64,000 nt of DNA from Echinostoma caproni (GCA_900618425.1 UZAN01039867.1:25624-89623), one strand, 5' to 3'. Shown: positions 48,060-61,566, counted from the stretch's first letter. Made by a program: numbers and translations. Notes: generated from the sequence alone by a model not told the origin.

Positions 48060-51000
48060 ATAGAAAAGATTTGCTGGACTGCTATTGATTGTCATGCCTG
48101 CTCATGTCCACCGGAAGTGTAGATTTTTTAACTATACAGTGTAGAACTGTCAAACGACGTCAAACAGGAGATGTTATGCTGATGGTATCTGGCCCATACT
48201 TTACGTCTTTCCTGCACACTAACCCCCGTCGACAGCCTCTCATCAACATTATCCCGTACGAAAAGTCCGATTCTGCGTAGCAATAATTTACGTATTTTAT
48301 GAATCAGCCTCTATTGCCCGATCCAACAAAAATGATTCACCCACTAACCATCGCATCAAGAACAAAGATAACTATCCAATGCTGTATTTATTGTTCCATA
48401 AACCCAAATATCTGTTATCAAATTTCAAAATTCCTGTTTATGACTCATGGAGAATACTCCCATACAAACGCTTCCCATCGGTACAAAATTTTTTTTTGTA
48501 TGAGAAAGCTCAGATCACAACTTGAGAACACCAAGTAAACTATTCTGGAATGTTTTAAACCGACATGATTTGGGATAAACAAAATTTGGCTTTCCACCCC
48601 CAGCCGCGTTTTCCATGAATTCCTATTCGGTCGCCGTTGAGGAGTATACCGTTTATGATAACCCGTGTTGATGACTTTTGCAAAGTTCCCACATGATCCG
48701 CCAAACAAGCCGACTATTAATCTCGCCGTTGTGGATATTTTCCGTAGAGATAAGCTGACTTTCTTGTTGATATAGCTAGCTTTATTCTGGATTGATATCA
48801 AGGGTTCAGTGACTCATGCGAAACGTTACTCATATCCAGCTATAAACGAAATCGAACGAACTCGTAAGCAGTGAGAGAGAGGATCTAGAGAAAAAAAAAG
48901 TTGATAAAGCAGGAACAACGCTCAAGGTGAATCACAGAAAACGGTTTCTGATCCACATAACTCACCATTGCGCGTGAAACCGTTCACTTGGGTCGTGTTG
49001 AAGGTTTCGTCAAAAAGAGGTTTGCACTTACGCCTATTTCATCAAATATACACCAGAATGGGACCTATGCAACGGATTGCAGACGAGTGTATTACACGAA
49101 ACTGGTGTTATTGGCAAACGTTGAAATTCGTTTCAAGGGCTTCAAATTTGCATCAAATGTCAATAAACATCACAGGGATTCGAGGTTCCCATGGCTTCAT
49201 AAGACTTGAAGCCGAAATGTCCGGGTACCCAGTTTCTACTGAACAGGTATTATTCGTCAACAGTTTGCTACCACTGCTGTTTGATTGATTGTTTTGAATA
49301 AGGTATACAAGTAGAACTTAATGTACTTAAACCAGTCGATTTCACGCATGTGGCAGGAACGTGTTATAGCTAACATGTAATGGCTCGCAAAAGACGTTCC
49401 TGAAATCCCATTTGAATTTCCATTGGGTTATTTGGAGAATACTTCACCTTACAAAGAACCACTTTTAATTGCCTGTATTCAATAATTTAGAACTGCACGG
49501 TTGAGGAGAGGGAGGGTAGTGCCTCTTTCACAGGTTGGATTCATGATGTTTTACAAATGTGCTCTTTAAATTGTATTGATTACAATGGATGTAAAAAGTC
49601 GCTTGCCTAACCAATGTGAATAGAGATCAATTAACCATTATTTTTTTCTCCATTGGCTATTTCTCTGCATCCATGTGTATGTTTATTTGTAGTTTATTTC
49701 AAGCCAGATTGATGTTCCACCAGTGGCTTGTTGGAACGGCGCGATTTTATGTACACAGTGTGCATAAATTAGTTACCTCACTTGTGTTCCCAAGGGGTAG
49801 CCGTAGTCATACAAAGCAGATTGTGCCTCGGAATGCACTCAAGTTTCATGCTTAGTTCAACGTTCAGATAAAGAAAAACTTAGGCGAATTTAAATCGTAG
49901 CTGACTGTGACAGTTGAATGTCAGGTATGATGTCAGGAATGATCGGAAGTCAATGTACGGTCAAATTTTGTGTCTGCATGACGGACCTTTTTGGGTTTGT
50001 AAATTGAAGGCGTTCGTCCCATTGTTATCACTTCCCGTACAATTTAACTAATAGAGCGCGCAATTCTCATCCACTTGCAGTCTGGTACTAATCTTTTTAA
50101 TGAGCCCCTCCAGTTTGCTGGTAAACCAAATAGATAAGCCTCGTACGCTGTGCCCTCACTGATGCACGTCATTTGAAATTCTCAGATTATTTCCTAAATG
50201 TCGTTCTTTGTATCTCTCCCCATTGTTATTCTACTTTGATTCTCTTCCACAATCGATTTTTCCTCGAAATTTACAGCCATTTTGATTCTTCCACCACTTT
50301 ATTTGTTTGGTTGAAAGACTATTGCACAGGAAGGATTCAAATAAAAAAGTAAATCACGCCAATTCAAAACCGTAAATGAACCTTTTTGAAGTCCTTTAAG
50401 GTGCTTTGCTTTTCTCGCACTCATTTTTAACATTCTATCAACATTTTCATCACCAGTTAAAATCTGCAAATATGCTACTGATGTGATTTTATGCCCAACT
50501 ATCAGAAATCCGTGTGACATGGGATTATTTTCTGACAAGTTAGTATAAATAAGTACATGCATTTTCGAACCAATCAGGTCTCTAGTTAAATGCTTCTAAA
50601 TGCTGGTAATGCGGTTTTTGTCTTCCCCGGTCAGATTATTCCTTGGAACCCGCAGTCATCACTGCTGCACCCATCACCGGAACACACCAACTGATACCTA
50701 ATTAGAAACCGGAGAGCGAAGTCTACGGTGATCTTCCCGTAAGTTACTCTGTGTTGGTAGATTGTGTTGCTTATTTTGTTTTTTTGGGGGGGGGGAGTAA
50801 AGCATACCACCATATATTCTTTTGTTCAGTAATGTATTTTTCCTGACTTACTTTATTGTTCCTCTGTTATTTTCCCTGAAGTACGTACTGTCAACGGTTT
50901 CAGAGTCTATCCAGTCTTTACCAGACATTTGTTTCACATCCTGATTTCAGTGCGATTCTTTTGTACAGATTCACAAATCTAGTGTTCACGTGAAGTGGTA

Positions 51001-52220
51001 CACAAGAAACGCAACATTTTCAGAATCACTGACAGTGAATGTGAGCATCCATCCGACTTATAAACCAAAGCAATCACTGCAACAATCACACACACACACA
51101 GACACACACCAAATGTTGATAGTTCATTGTACAGTTGATCTTTACGCTCGATGTTTATTGAATTCATCAGCCGCATGCGTGAATCTCTGTTATAAGCATT
51201 CAGTGGCTCCGTGGAAGGTAATTTGATGACAATGTTTGGAGGATACGGTATTTTAGGTGCATTGTACTCAAACACGGAAGACTGTGAATTCTGTGAGAAG
51301 TGCTGATCTGTTCAGATTTCGTCTCAGGTGAGAACGGGGAACGAACGTTGAATGTGAAGATATGCACTACTTTAGTAACAACTGAGTGAATTTAAAAGGA
51401 ATCAGGCGAACGATGTCTTGTATCTGTAGCCGACAAATCGGAGGAGAATTTAACCCGATAAAACTAGTTTACAATTTTCAAATGCGCGATTTTCAACACG
51501 GTAGCCAACAGTTTCTGGGTGACAAATTGAACCATAATTCAATGGGATAAAACTAATACGTACGAGATGAATAGTGTTTTTGAAACACACCAGCACTGTT
51601 TCCGGAGTGTGCCAAATAAATATCGTGTTATCCTTAGTTGTCATTCAATAGGTCAATTGTGTTGCATCCATTGGGGTGACAACGGAGCTAAGTTCACGAA
51701 TCAACGGTAAGTGATGGCTACATTTTTGGATAATTGTGACAATCATAAAACTGGGACGAATAGTGGATTTATTTGTTCTTGTTTTTTCAGGAAGTGGTTC
51801 GAGGCATGTGGCAAAAGGTGTGTGATATTTCCCCAGAAAACTCGTACTCTCAAATATGTTAAACTTGTGTTCATTGTACTTTCATCCTTTAGTTTGGCAT
51901 TTGAATCGTTACTTTTGGACGATTGAAATGGTGATGATAGAAGCATTTTTAGTCATAATGAAAAAATAAGCAAAACAGAGAAATTGACATTAAAAATGAA
52001 TCCAGGCGCAATTATAGCTCTGTATGGCATGCACCCATACGAGGCAAACAGGGAATCATAGCATGACACACACCTGAGCAATTAGGCCAACCAATATATG
52101 AACACTGTTCGCGAAAGTGTTGAATCAATTCGACATCTACAATAGTTCCCTTGATCACAGATGAAAAATCGAGTTTTTCACGTACTCGATCACCATACCC
52201 CGCATCGTTTGACCCAACCA
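48060..52220. other. Long unannotated stretch
   Basis: No gene recognised. It includes a T7G10 homopolymer tract at 50779-50795 and a CA-rich run at about 51088-51108. The open frame at 48968-49288 has no recognisable motif. Confidence 0.4.
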
Positions 52221-52224
52221 GATT

Positions 52225-52560
52225 ATATTCCAGGAACTTGAATGAACTGACGGACGCTCATTGAAATCGCGGCCATGGCATGTACCTTGATGTTAGAAGC
52301 AATCCATTCCGGGTGAAAAAACACATCCTCAAATATATCGCTTATTTCATGTGAATAACCGAGGATTTGGTTCAATTTAAAAAGGAAAATTCGCCGCGTA
52401 TATGTCAAATGAACCGTAAACTGAAAAGCTAGGAAGCATTGGACAGCTATTTCGACCTGCTTGGGTTTCATCAGCAGTCCGAATCCATCGACTCAACTGG
52501 GGATCGAACCCGGGACCTCATGGGCAGAACGTATGCATGCTACCCACTCGGCCACCGGGT
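52225..52560 (-). mobile_element. Hammerhead SINE, copy 4 (good tRNA head)
   Basis: Minus-strand copy with a well preserved polymerase III head: ACCCGGTGGCCGAGTGGGTAG (A box TGGCCGAGTGG, about 52554-52544), 30-odd bases, then CGGGTTCGATCCCC (B box, 52512-52499). A hammerhead follows (52480-52436), then a tail that does not obviously match the other copies. The head sequence differs from those at 1.1, 27.0 and 27.3 kb while the ribozyme segment is shared. A plus-strand head-like piece (CCCGGTGGCGTAGTTGG, about 52608-52624) lies 50 bp away in inverted orientation. Confidence 0.75.
52436..52480 (-). ncRNA. Hammerhead ribozyme (core intact, helices weakened)
   Basis: CTGATGA (52474-52468) and GAAA are intact and the triplet GTC is present. 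Helix II reads AACC/GGTC with loop CAAGCA: the first pair next to the core is an A-C mismatch and three pairs follow. Helix III is ATAGCTGT. Helix I GGACTG with CAATGC has four pairs and two mismatches. Activity is possible but likely reduced. Confidence 0.7.
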
Positions 52561-52624
52561 ATCGGATCAGATCCTTTTTCATTTTCCATTCACGGTTTGA
52601 TCAATTGCCCGGTGGCGTAGTTGG

Positions 52625-53470
52625 GAGCCTGAACAGTGTGGCATTTACGTATTTCGTGAAGAACATATAAAACCTACAGTCACTTCCTAAGGATCTCCGA
52701 CCAAAAATGTCAGACAGGCTTTCGCCAATCTCACAGTAACATTAGGCACCTCTAACATCAAATTTATAAGACACATTGAGATATGTCCATTGATTATGCG
52801 CTTATTGTATCATATGTATATTGTCGACTGCAAGTCTACAACTGTGTTCTCGGGATTGGGCTCCGTGCGTTTTGGAGGACGTAATCTATGTGTATCACAT
52901 GCGACTACTATTGCTGCTGAGTATGACGACGGGGGGGAGGAGGAAGAGGACGTTGATGCTTTGATTCCATCATTTTACGATGACGTTTTTGTCCCCAAAA
53001 CCTGAACAGCGCTCACTACGAGGTAAAAATCATTCCGATTAGACTAATTTATCTGCTCCCAATGGTTACGAGTCCAAGTATAAATCCTTACGGGAGTAGA
53101 AGAGAGAAATAAAGCACATTACAATGGATCTGTATTTTTTTGAAGACTGTTTCCTTAACCCGCATCCAACTTGAGTGGGTCTGTACTGCGATTCTTTAGA
53201 TGTTAATGTTCGCACTGTCACTTTGGTTTGCGTTGTTTTCATTTGTGATGCTGTCAGCCACCATGATTTAATAGTAATAAAAATGTTTTCTTTGTAGCAA
53301 ACACAACTTTCATAATGATAAACTATAAATGAACGCAGAAGTTCAAATGAAACAGATTGAATCATTGGTAAATTGTGCGGAACAAATTGTAATGCATGAA
53401 ACTTAGGTTTCAGTCAAGTTCATAGCTACAATTACCTTGGAGGATCGTGCAGAGAAGACGCATCCCCATT
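52625..53470. other. Unannotated stretch
   Basis: No gene recognised. A glutamate/aspartate-rich open frame (52790-53005) comes from a GAGGAAGAGGAC-like simple stretch. Confidence 0.4.
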
Positions 53471-53479
53471 AAAAGATCT

Positions 53480-54000
53480 TCAAAGTATCGACCGAATATT
53501 TGTACCTCAACTCCGCGGAAAGTCTGGTAAACCAGATAGGCACTTTTCTGTCTCTGATACTCACAATCCTTTTCAGCTTGTATATAAAACTTCGCTTTCG
53601 ACTCTTGACGCCGTTGTTTATGTTTTCTATTTTGTAGCTTCAGTTTTAGATGTGAGTATTGCTTTCTCAGACCCCTAGATTATGCCAATGCCTTCGGCTT
53701 GCTCGATCACTGCATTCTCTATACATGCCTTGCTGACTGTGGTTAAGGATGACACGCGCTAACCCTTCACTGTGGGAGGAGATTTACCTCATGCACCGGT
53801 AATTCAGAGGCGTTTCACGGCGCCACTTCGTCATCAACCCCCCTCGCCTTTGCACATAAACAGCCTACCCGTTCGTACCAACTCCGTTGCTTTTGAGGTA
53901 TACTGAGGACGTGGTGATATGGTGCCCCTTCGAGTTATGATGTCTCCTTTCGCCAACTTCAAGACAGTTGAACGACGTTTTTATTCATGATGCCAATTAT
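53480..54000 (+). pseudogene. Non-LTR RT relic G, plus strand
   Basis: Plus-strand fragment with two recognisable RT catalytic regions. PLDYANAFGLLDHCILYTCL (about 53670-53732) corresponds to motif A and the following helix. RYTEDVVIWCPFEL (about 53896-53940) corresponds to motif C, with YADD changed to YTED. They are about 220 bp apart in different frames, with stops between. The wording differs from both the CR1-like copies and the 11.6 kb relic, so it comes from a third LINE lineage. It is dead. Confidence 0.65.
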
Positions 54001-54830
54001 TTTGGTACTCTTTGTATTACAAACCGTAAACGTTTTTGTCATACAATACAAGGCAGATAGACTTAAGATAACTGAGATAAAACCATCAGTTTCATTTTAT
54101 ACGTATCGCCAAATCGTGGTTACAAACTTCTCAAATAAAATTCCTCATTGTGGAGGATGTAGTGATACACTGAAATACATGTGAAAATTAATCTTCAAAC
54201 GTAAACCTCGATTTTTGCGCCTGGTTGTAATATCACGACGCCCATACCGATTAAAACATCCAGTTTGTTTGGTATACACGTAGCTTTTTACAGGGAAGAG
54301 GTGCATAAATACATCCAATCTATTCCATTTTGCCTATCATCAAAACAGGCAATTTGTTTAAAAGCTTTGTATCACCATCCGAGGTGACATCATCACTATT
54401 GGTAAAGTTGCAGTATTCTGCTTGTACCTGTCCGTTTATATATGCCTTCTTCTCCACTGACTACTTTTGTCCTTTGTTCTCACTATATGTTCGACTCGGT
54501 TCGCCTTTGAATTGGTGTGATGGGTTAGGGTGGGACGGGGGGAGGTTTGCAAACAGAGTGCCTAGCACAGTGAACCGGCAAAATGGAATTCAGTGCATCC
54601 GAGCTGGGGTGAACAGATTTTCAATACTTTGTGCAAATCATTGTTAAGCAGATTTATTGAGTTGAACTGACTATTCTTCGAACTTAAGCTTCATGCACAA
54701 TCCTAAGTTCATCGATTCAACCATTCACTCTAAACCATCAGGCTGCAGTTTCGGTCTTATTAGAGCTCATCCGTAGTACATATCCATCGTCTCGTCCCGG
54801 ATTTGAACAGATTGAAGTTTTTATGTTGTG
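54000..54830. other. Unannotated stretch
   Basis: No gene recognised. Confidence 0.4.
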
Positions 54831-54835
54831 ACTGT

Positions 54836-54986
54836 GAAACGTTCAGTAGCCTCGGTGGGATTCAAATGGATAGGATCAATACTATTGGTTTGTCCTCGTC
54901 GCTCAGCTGGTAGAGCGTGCGCTGTACAAAAAGCTGAGGCGGCGACCATGCGTGCGTTTGAATGCCACCGAGGCTACTAAACTTTC
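54836..54986. repeat. Inverted repeat of tRNA-like 3' halves
   Basis: Arms at about 54844-54866 (CAGTAGCCTCGGTGGGATTC AAA) and 54957-54979 (inverted) agree at about 21 of 23 positions. Each arm contains a B-box-like TTTGAAT and the 3' acceptor side CACCGAGGCTA. The loop contains the tRNA-like head described next. Confidence 0.75.
54892..54975 (+). tRNA. tRNA-like sequence (pseudo-tRNA or SINE head)
   Basis: A perfect D arm (GCTC-AGCTGGTA-GAGC, 54901-54916) and a five-pair acceptor stem CCTCG/CGAGG (54894-54898 and 54969-54973) frame a B-box-like GCGTTTGAATGCC. The T stem has two mismatches and no convincing anticodon stem is seen, so it is not a working tRNA. A SINE head is as likely. Confidence 0.45.
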
Positions 54987-54989
54987 GAT

Positions 54990-55845
54990 TATTTGTCAAC
55001 ATCCAATCTATGGCATTTTCAAGCTAATTTCTACAGCAAGACAACAAAGTGGGGGAAGGAAACCAACTTCGTCGAAGCACGCAGATGAGAACATATTTAG
55101 TTGCTGCTGAGCTAGGCAAAACCATGCGTGAATCTCAAAGCTACCACAATCACTCCTCTTTAAATTACAATATCTGTGGCATGCCTTTGAGTCAATTTTT
55201 CCACTAAAGTTTCTTTATCTCATAAATGGTGTACCACAAGCCATCACCGATCTCAGTAAACCGTTCTTTCCTAGGGTAATCTATTGATAGAAGCCACAAA
55301 ATAACAAAATCTTATCACAGATATGTTGCACCTGCTGTGGGGCAGTAGCATATACACTTCGTGAATGAGACTCAAAGCGTCGAGCTTTCGGGGGACTGAA
55401 CCTGAAGTAAGTAAGAATGTCGCACCAGTACGATTCATGTATCTGTTTAAGAAACACCTTCAGGTGAATAGTGTTCGCTCAGGTGGTAAAACGTAGCGCC
55501 CTCGTCTACATAAGCACCGTGGCCGTCATACTGCAGCAATGTGAACGCTAGTAATACACTGGAACGAAACTGCTTCCTTAATAATGTCAGTTTTAATAGG
55601 AGAAAATTATAAAATCTTGGGCATAAGAAAAATCACTCTCAGTGACGGCTCGGCTTACATAACCCGACATCGTTCCGCGAACAGCGATCATGCAAAACAA
55701 TCCGGATGGGGTTAAAACTAAATTCACATCGTGTTCTCTGTCCGCAGACCGAGCACTACAATGGAGTGAATTTCGATCTAGATGGGATATATTGATATCA
55801 TACACAAGGCCTCGTTCCGGAACTGGTTTTGTATGGAATTGTATC
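54990..55845. other. Unannotated stretch
   Basis: No gene recognised. Confidence 0.4.
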
Positions 55846-55849
55846 GTGA

Positions 55850-58700
55850 TAACTTCTGTAGGCGTGAAGCCTACATAGCTGCTGAAAATAAAATGGTGAA
55901 GACAGGGAAGATATAAAAAATTATTATTAATAAAAAAAGGAATGAGTTAACTCCCCAAAATAATAACAAAGTCTGTAAAATCCTGTTCTCTGTTTATTAG
56001 AATGCATGCCAAACAGGTAACCGTAGATTTCCGATATACGTTTATCAAGAGGGAACACAACGCTATTGGGATCCAGTTGACGGATAAGATTAGGAGGAAG
56101 TTAAATATGTATGTAACGGATATGTGGACTCGATAAGAATCTTATGTGTAAACCTCTCACCTACATTCAAATGACGTTCGCACAGGTTAGTTACGGACTT
56201 CTCCAGTTGGATCGAAGAGACATGGCTAATGATGGTCAGTTTAAAATGTTTCTTTAGGAGATTGAAAAGAAATAACAGGTGAACAATAAACTAAAAGAAG
56301 GGAAAACACACTGGTACACGAAATTGGAAATAATCGATTGTTGAATACGAAACTGACTACGTTTATGGATATGAAAAGAAAATCGTCGAAGCTAACTGAC
56401 GACATGTTGATTGTGAAGATTAGCATTGATAAAAAACCAGGTATTTAAAACAGTTTACCCTGGATATATGTTCTGATCGAATCGATACCCTATGGGAAAG
56501 AAGAATGTAATAATGTAAAGACACATTACAAACATTTTGAGGGAATAAAATTGAGGCTAGATGTGGTGGAAAATTTCTGAACGTTTTGCAAGTTGTCCAA
56601 AAATTGTGAAAGACCAGAAGAATCGGAGATGATCTGAAATAAAACCGCATCATCAGCGTATTTGAAGAAAGAAGTATGGGCGTTAGCAGACAAGTCGCTA
56701 CTATACGTAGGTTATAAGTATGGGGAAAGGACTACACCATGAAGTAACCCTGAATTGTTCATCAATGGTTTAGATTTCTTCCATCCTAACCTAGTACACT
56801 GAGCTCTTCCGAAGAAGTAATCGCTGAGTCAAGCTAAGAACCGTCTAGGACAACCAAAGGTCTATAGCTTACGAAGAGGAAAGGAACGAGGAATAGAATC
56901 AAAGGCAGATGAGTAATCCAGAAATACACAAGGGACAGATTCAATAGTTTCGTAATTTTATGTATGAATGAAGAAACTGCATCTAGCGTGCATCCGTTTA
57001 ATTTATAGATAAATCGAATAGGATCATACGGAACATCAATGAAAGACTGAATGCGCTTAACAACAACACGTTATGCTAGATTTAGTTCAACAGAGGTTAA
57101 AGCGATAGGACGAGAGCGTTTGGTTAAAACGTTTGAGGTAGAGGATTTGGGAATGGGAACAATTGTTACTGGTTCTCAACGGTCTAGCATAGAGCGGGAT
57201 TTTAAGGAGTTGTTCAAGAATGATGTAAATATTTCACTGAGAGAATAGGCCACATATATCAGAAGAGGAGATGATAGATCATCTGGATGAACACTGCACG
57301 TGGTTTTCACTGTAGGCAAAAGTTGAAAACTTTCTTCTTTTTAGACAGCCCCTATTTGAACGGCATCATCCGGAATAAATGGCGTGATGGTATCGCTGGA
57401 TGGGTGAATGAATACTGTGTTACCACTGTCCAAATCCGTTGTACAATCCGGAGTTTCGGATTTCGTCCCACAAAGCAATTTGATTCCTTTACCTTATTCG
57501 CTTACTACTGTTACACTGCAGAAGCTGGGAGGCGTATGAAAAAGAGAGGATTTTGACTTCAGTTTGTATCAATTTTGTGTAATACTTCACAGCCCCTGAG
57601 TCTCTTGATTTCTACCATCGTTCGTTCTGTCTTCTGCACGAATTCAACAGCGGGGACAAATAGAGTTTCCACGGGGCAGCACAGATTAAACATGTGGTTG
57701 AGTGTATCATTGACTAAGTTGATTGTATCGTAAGAAGAAGGACAGGAAGGAAACCAAAATATAACAACAAGAATGAAACGCTCAAGACATAAAGTGTTTT
57801 TTGGGGGAGAGACTGCAAAGACGAAGAGCGATTCGGGTGGTTCTGGTGAGCGTAGTGTGGATAGGATGGGAGTAGACTGTGTGCCTCATAAGAATCAAGG
57901 CGTAATCAACAGAGAAATAGGTTTTGTGAGTTTTAGGGCAAAATGCTCGGACTGATTATTAATTACCTTGTCTAAAAATGAATCACGTCTTATGGGGCAT
58001 AAGCAAATATCAGTTAAGCCACAAGAGGTTTTGAGATAAGTGGATGTGTGATTAAAGTCACCAACAATGATGTGGAGACTGTTGTCTATGAGGGGAACGA
58101 AAGACGGTATAAATGCATCCGAGGAGGATTAGATGTGTGATTGGGTGTAAAAGGTGACTATGTATGAATTGGTAATGTTTGAGCTTGTATATAGCAAAAC
58201 TCTGGGCGAACATTGAATAGCTAAGCAGTCGATACTATCGGTGGAATAATCAAATAAACTTCACACTTGCCGGTCCAAGTTGAGTTGATGTGTGGGATCT
58301 TTCCACCTTCTGGTTTCTTCGTACTGTGCTCTCTATCCTTACGGAAGCATTTAAAATCATTAATTCTAACTAATGAGTCCTCAACATTTTGGTCAAGTCA
58401 AAATACTTGAATACAAACGTCACACGTATTGTGATGGATGCGTGAATCGAGGGGGCACGTTAGATCCGTCTTATTTATGAAAAGTGTCCTGATATTCGTG
58501 CGGATCAATGTGGGCGCAGTCATTTTCGATGGTGTGCGACTAAGCGCTGCTTTCCAGTCACCGCGATGGTGCATCTTTGTTTGAGTAGGAATCCGAAACT
58601 GAGCCGCCGAGGATGTAAGAGACACAGTATTGTGTAAATCATGTTTAAAACTAATTAAGGGCAACCAATGGGAGGGAGCGCGTAGCAAGTTCTGGTTTTG
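55850..58700 (-). pseudogene. CR1-like LINE copy B, degenerate endonuclease-RT
   Basis: Nearly the whole endonuclease-RT protein can be followed on the minus strand. Endonuclease start NIRTLFINKTDL (about 58510-58470); LDQNVEDSLVRINDFKCFRK (58400-58340); GDFNHTS (58063-58040); FLDKVI, and DYALIL where SDHNLI is expected (His to Tyr). RT: VFLDYSSAFDSIP (motif A, about 56930-56885); GVVLSPYL near 56740; FKYADDAVLF with both aspartates (56668-56640). Many stops and shifts break it. The 3' end is set loosely by weak similarity to the 61.5 kb copy near 55850-55900. It is older than the 61.5-64 kb copy. Confidence 0.8.
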
Positions 58701-58704
58701 ACAA

Positions 58705-61510
58705 GTTTGTGCATAAAAAATACTCCTTTTAGTTTACTTCATTCAGACAAACCCAAAAGACAACATAGGGTGCATTTCCCGCATAATAATGAGCAAATTA
58801 CACTCGTGATAACCTGCTGATTCGAGATTTGATTCCACATCCCAAATGGTAAGCAGCTGCTGCATTTTTTCAATCTGTCTATAGGTGTTAGTAACTGAGA
58901 GAATCAACCTCTCACCGTTGATTAATAAATTATCTGTGGCCACGATGAAGTTACCACCCAAAGTCCACCAATAATTATGATTTCTTAACGATAGTATTCT
59001 CTCAGTCAAGTGACCGGAAAATCAACTTGTACACAGCATGTGGTCAGTCTGGTTGCGTTTTCTTTTAAACCACTCTGTGTTAGTGTGTTTCGTGACATTT
59101 TATGGTTGCTGGAGTGTGTAATTGCTCAAAGTCAGAGTTCTCTGCCTGGATAGTTGACAGACAGCTAATAATCAGACAAGTGGTCCAATAAACCTGACTG
59201 GTTTATTTTCATCTTACAGCCTGAGCGATATTAATCGGTTCTGATTGATGGAAGCTCTGTGATAAATGAGTGTGCTTATCACGTAATGTTCTCAAAAAAA
59301 AACAGTTGTATTTTGTTTTATCACAAACTTCCATTCAGACAAGGTGGGATCGATTCGTAAGCAAAGGGAGGTATTCGCGGATTGCTGAAGACTCCCGTCT
59401 ATATACATCGTTTCCATTTAGTATCCATTGTAGTTTCTATTTTTGATTTCCTGCATTGGATGTAGCTCAAAATTACATTCGCTAGTGACTGACCTGCTAA
59501 TTATGACTTATCCGCATGATGTGAACAAGTGTTGGTTGGTTTTCTATCAATAAGATAAACGGAATTTGCCAATAGGGATTGGTTGGTAAACCATTGACCG
59601 ATTCAGCTATGAACGCTTTCAGATTTTCATCCGTCAAACTGTGATCTATGTGCAATTATCCTCAAAACATTTAACCGGAGTTGGGACTGGTTCTTCTCGC
59701 CTTAATGATGTCTGTCAAGTTTGAAGCCGTGTGTGAAATTTATATGCAGACAAAACCAACGGTAGCGCGATTATATGTCATTAAATGATGCCTATATAAG
59801 AAAAATAAATTTCATTTAATCTGATGTCACTACTTCTTTGTATTTATTTCAGCAAATTATGCGGTAGGGATTTCATTCTCCTGATACGGAACGTTTCATC
59901 GTATTTAAATTATAAAGAAATTCGAGCCTCGGTCGTGCAAAACAGTGAACGGTAGGACTGTTGCATTTTTGTCAATGGTCTACGGAGAAGAGGTAATGAC
60001 GCAGATGTTTCTCCAGGATTCATTGAACTAATCGGTAGTGGTGTCCTCGAAAGCAAGTCTTCGTGATTTTGGGTTCACACATGAATAGTTGACTTTTGAG
60101 TCCCCAATGAAGACAACCGTGCAAACACTACTGACCTGTTACAGGAATGAGAGATTTTGCTGTTAATTCTCACTTTATTCTGTGGAATAACTACATAAAT
60201 TCTCAAATGTATTTGTTAATATTATTATCTCCGATTACCAGTGCCTGGAGTCTTTGAAAAGTTGAATGGGTTGATCCAAACAAACATTCATCCTCTAAAT
60301 TCCTTGATTCACTGAAATCTGGGGCTGTGAGTGGCTAAAATTCGACATGGTTAGTTTTCACTTCCGGATTACTTTACAATTATCGGATGAAAACCGCAAG
60401 GTTACGAAGGATTACGCAAACGGAGCAGTGCAATCCTTACGGCATCACCAGACGTGTGTATTCCCAGCCCGAATGTTAGAGATAGACATCTATGAAATAT
60501 GGAACCACTTGGTTTGGTCTACAGTTGACTGTATCGGTTTCAACGGTTCCTATGAATTTCCTGTGATTTATTTAATAATAACTGTCAACTATTTCCCGAT
60601 CCCTCGTTTGAGCAGTTTGGGATTGAACACAATACTCCGTTATGGAATAAACACTTTGGGAAAAATCTTACCAAATGCAATTTCTTAAGTATCATCCTCG
60701 TTTATGAGAAATTCGGCAAACTACCTAACCTCAGTCTTCATTAGCCCTTGGTCGCGAGAAACATGACAATACACGCACGGCGACGTACACATACTGGTAC
60801 TCCTTTTGAAAAGATTCTTCCAGGTGGAGGAAGCTCTGCGTGACCAGTACGTGAATCACGCTTGGCTCCTCTCAGCAGTGGCTTCCTAGCGTATGATTCG
60901 GTAGGAAGCTTTCAAAACCTGATTAATTGTTCAAATCAAATTGTCCACTACTCCCACACGTCAGTAAATACTCTCTACAGAAAACAAAATAATTTAAATA
61001 TCACAAGTGATGAGAATTTGGCACAATATCAAACCACTGGTCCGCTGGATTGGTCACTGCGACATCAGCTGACTGAGGTATACCTTGTTTTGCGGACTAA
61101 GAGTCTGCACTGGAATATTTTAGCTTCTGTAAATTTTATTTGCTGACCACTTGGAGTTAAGTCCTAAACATATTGGAACGATATCCGTTTACCGATTTGA
61201 TGGCCAGCCCGTGACAACTGCCGAGCAGTTCAAAATGCGTGTAGGTGTTCTGTACAACTAGTTTGAACAGCTATTGATTTGTACACCCCTCAGTCTACAC
61301 TGTTTGCACACGGCCGGTGGAGGTGTTTTGTCATTTGGATCCGAAGCTGCATCTATGTAGTTCGCACGCAGGTGGCTACGCAGCTGCATTACTGACCTGT
61401 TTTGGATTCTCTCATTTCCGATGATAACATAAATCTTGAACCTCTGGTTCTATTAGGAAACACAAGTATGTTTCTTCTTATGGATTTTACATTCAGGTAC
61501 TATATGTGTA
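58705..61510. other. Unannotated stretch
   Basis: No gene recognised. It may hold the untranslated or ORF1 part of copy B next to 58.7 kb, but nothing supports a boundary. Confidence 0.4.
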
Positions 61511-61520
61511 TATATATGCA

Positions 61521-61566
61521 TTGTATTGTATTGTATTGTATTGTATTGTATTGTATTGCATTGTAT
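61521..61566 (-). repeat. (TTGTA)n at LINE 3' end
   Basis: About nine TTGTA units (TACAA on the element's strand) with one GCA interruption. CR1-type LINEs end in short microsatellites instead of poly(A), and the position directly after the 3' untranslated sequence fits that role. Confidence 0.9.

Noticed and set aside
55460..55560. tRNA-like GTTCGCTCAGGTGGT
   Set aside because: A-box-like only, no B box at the right spacing.
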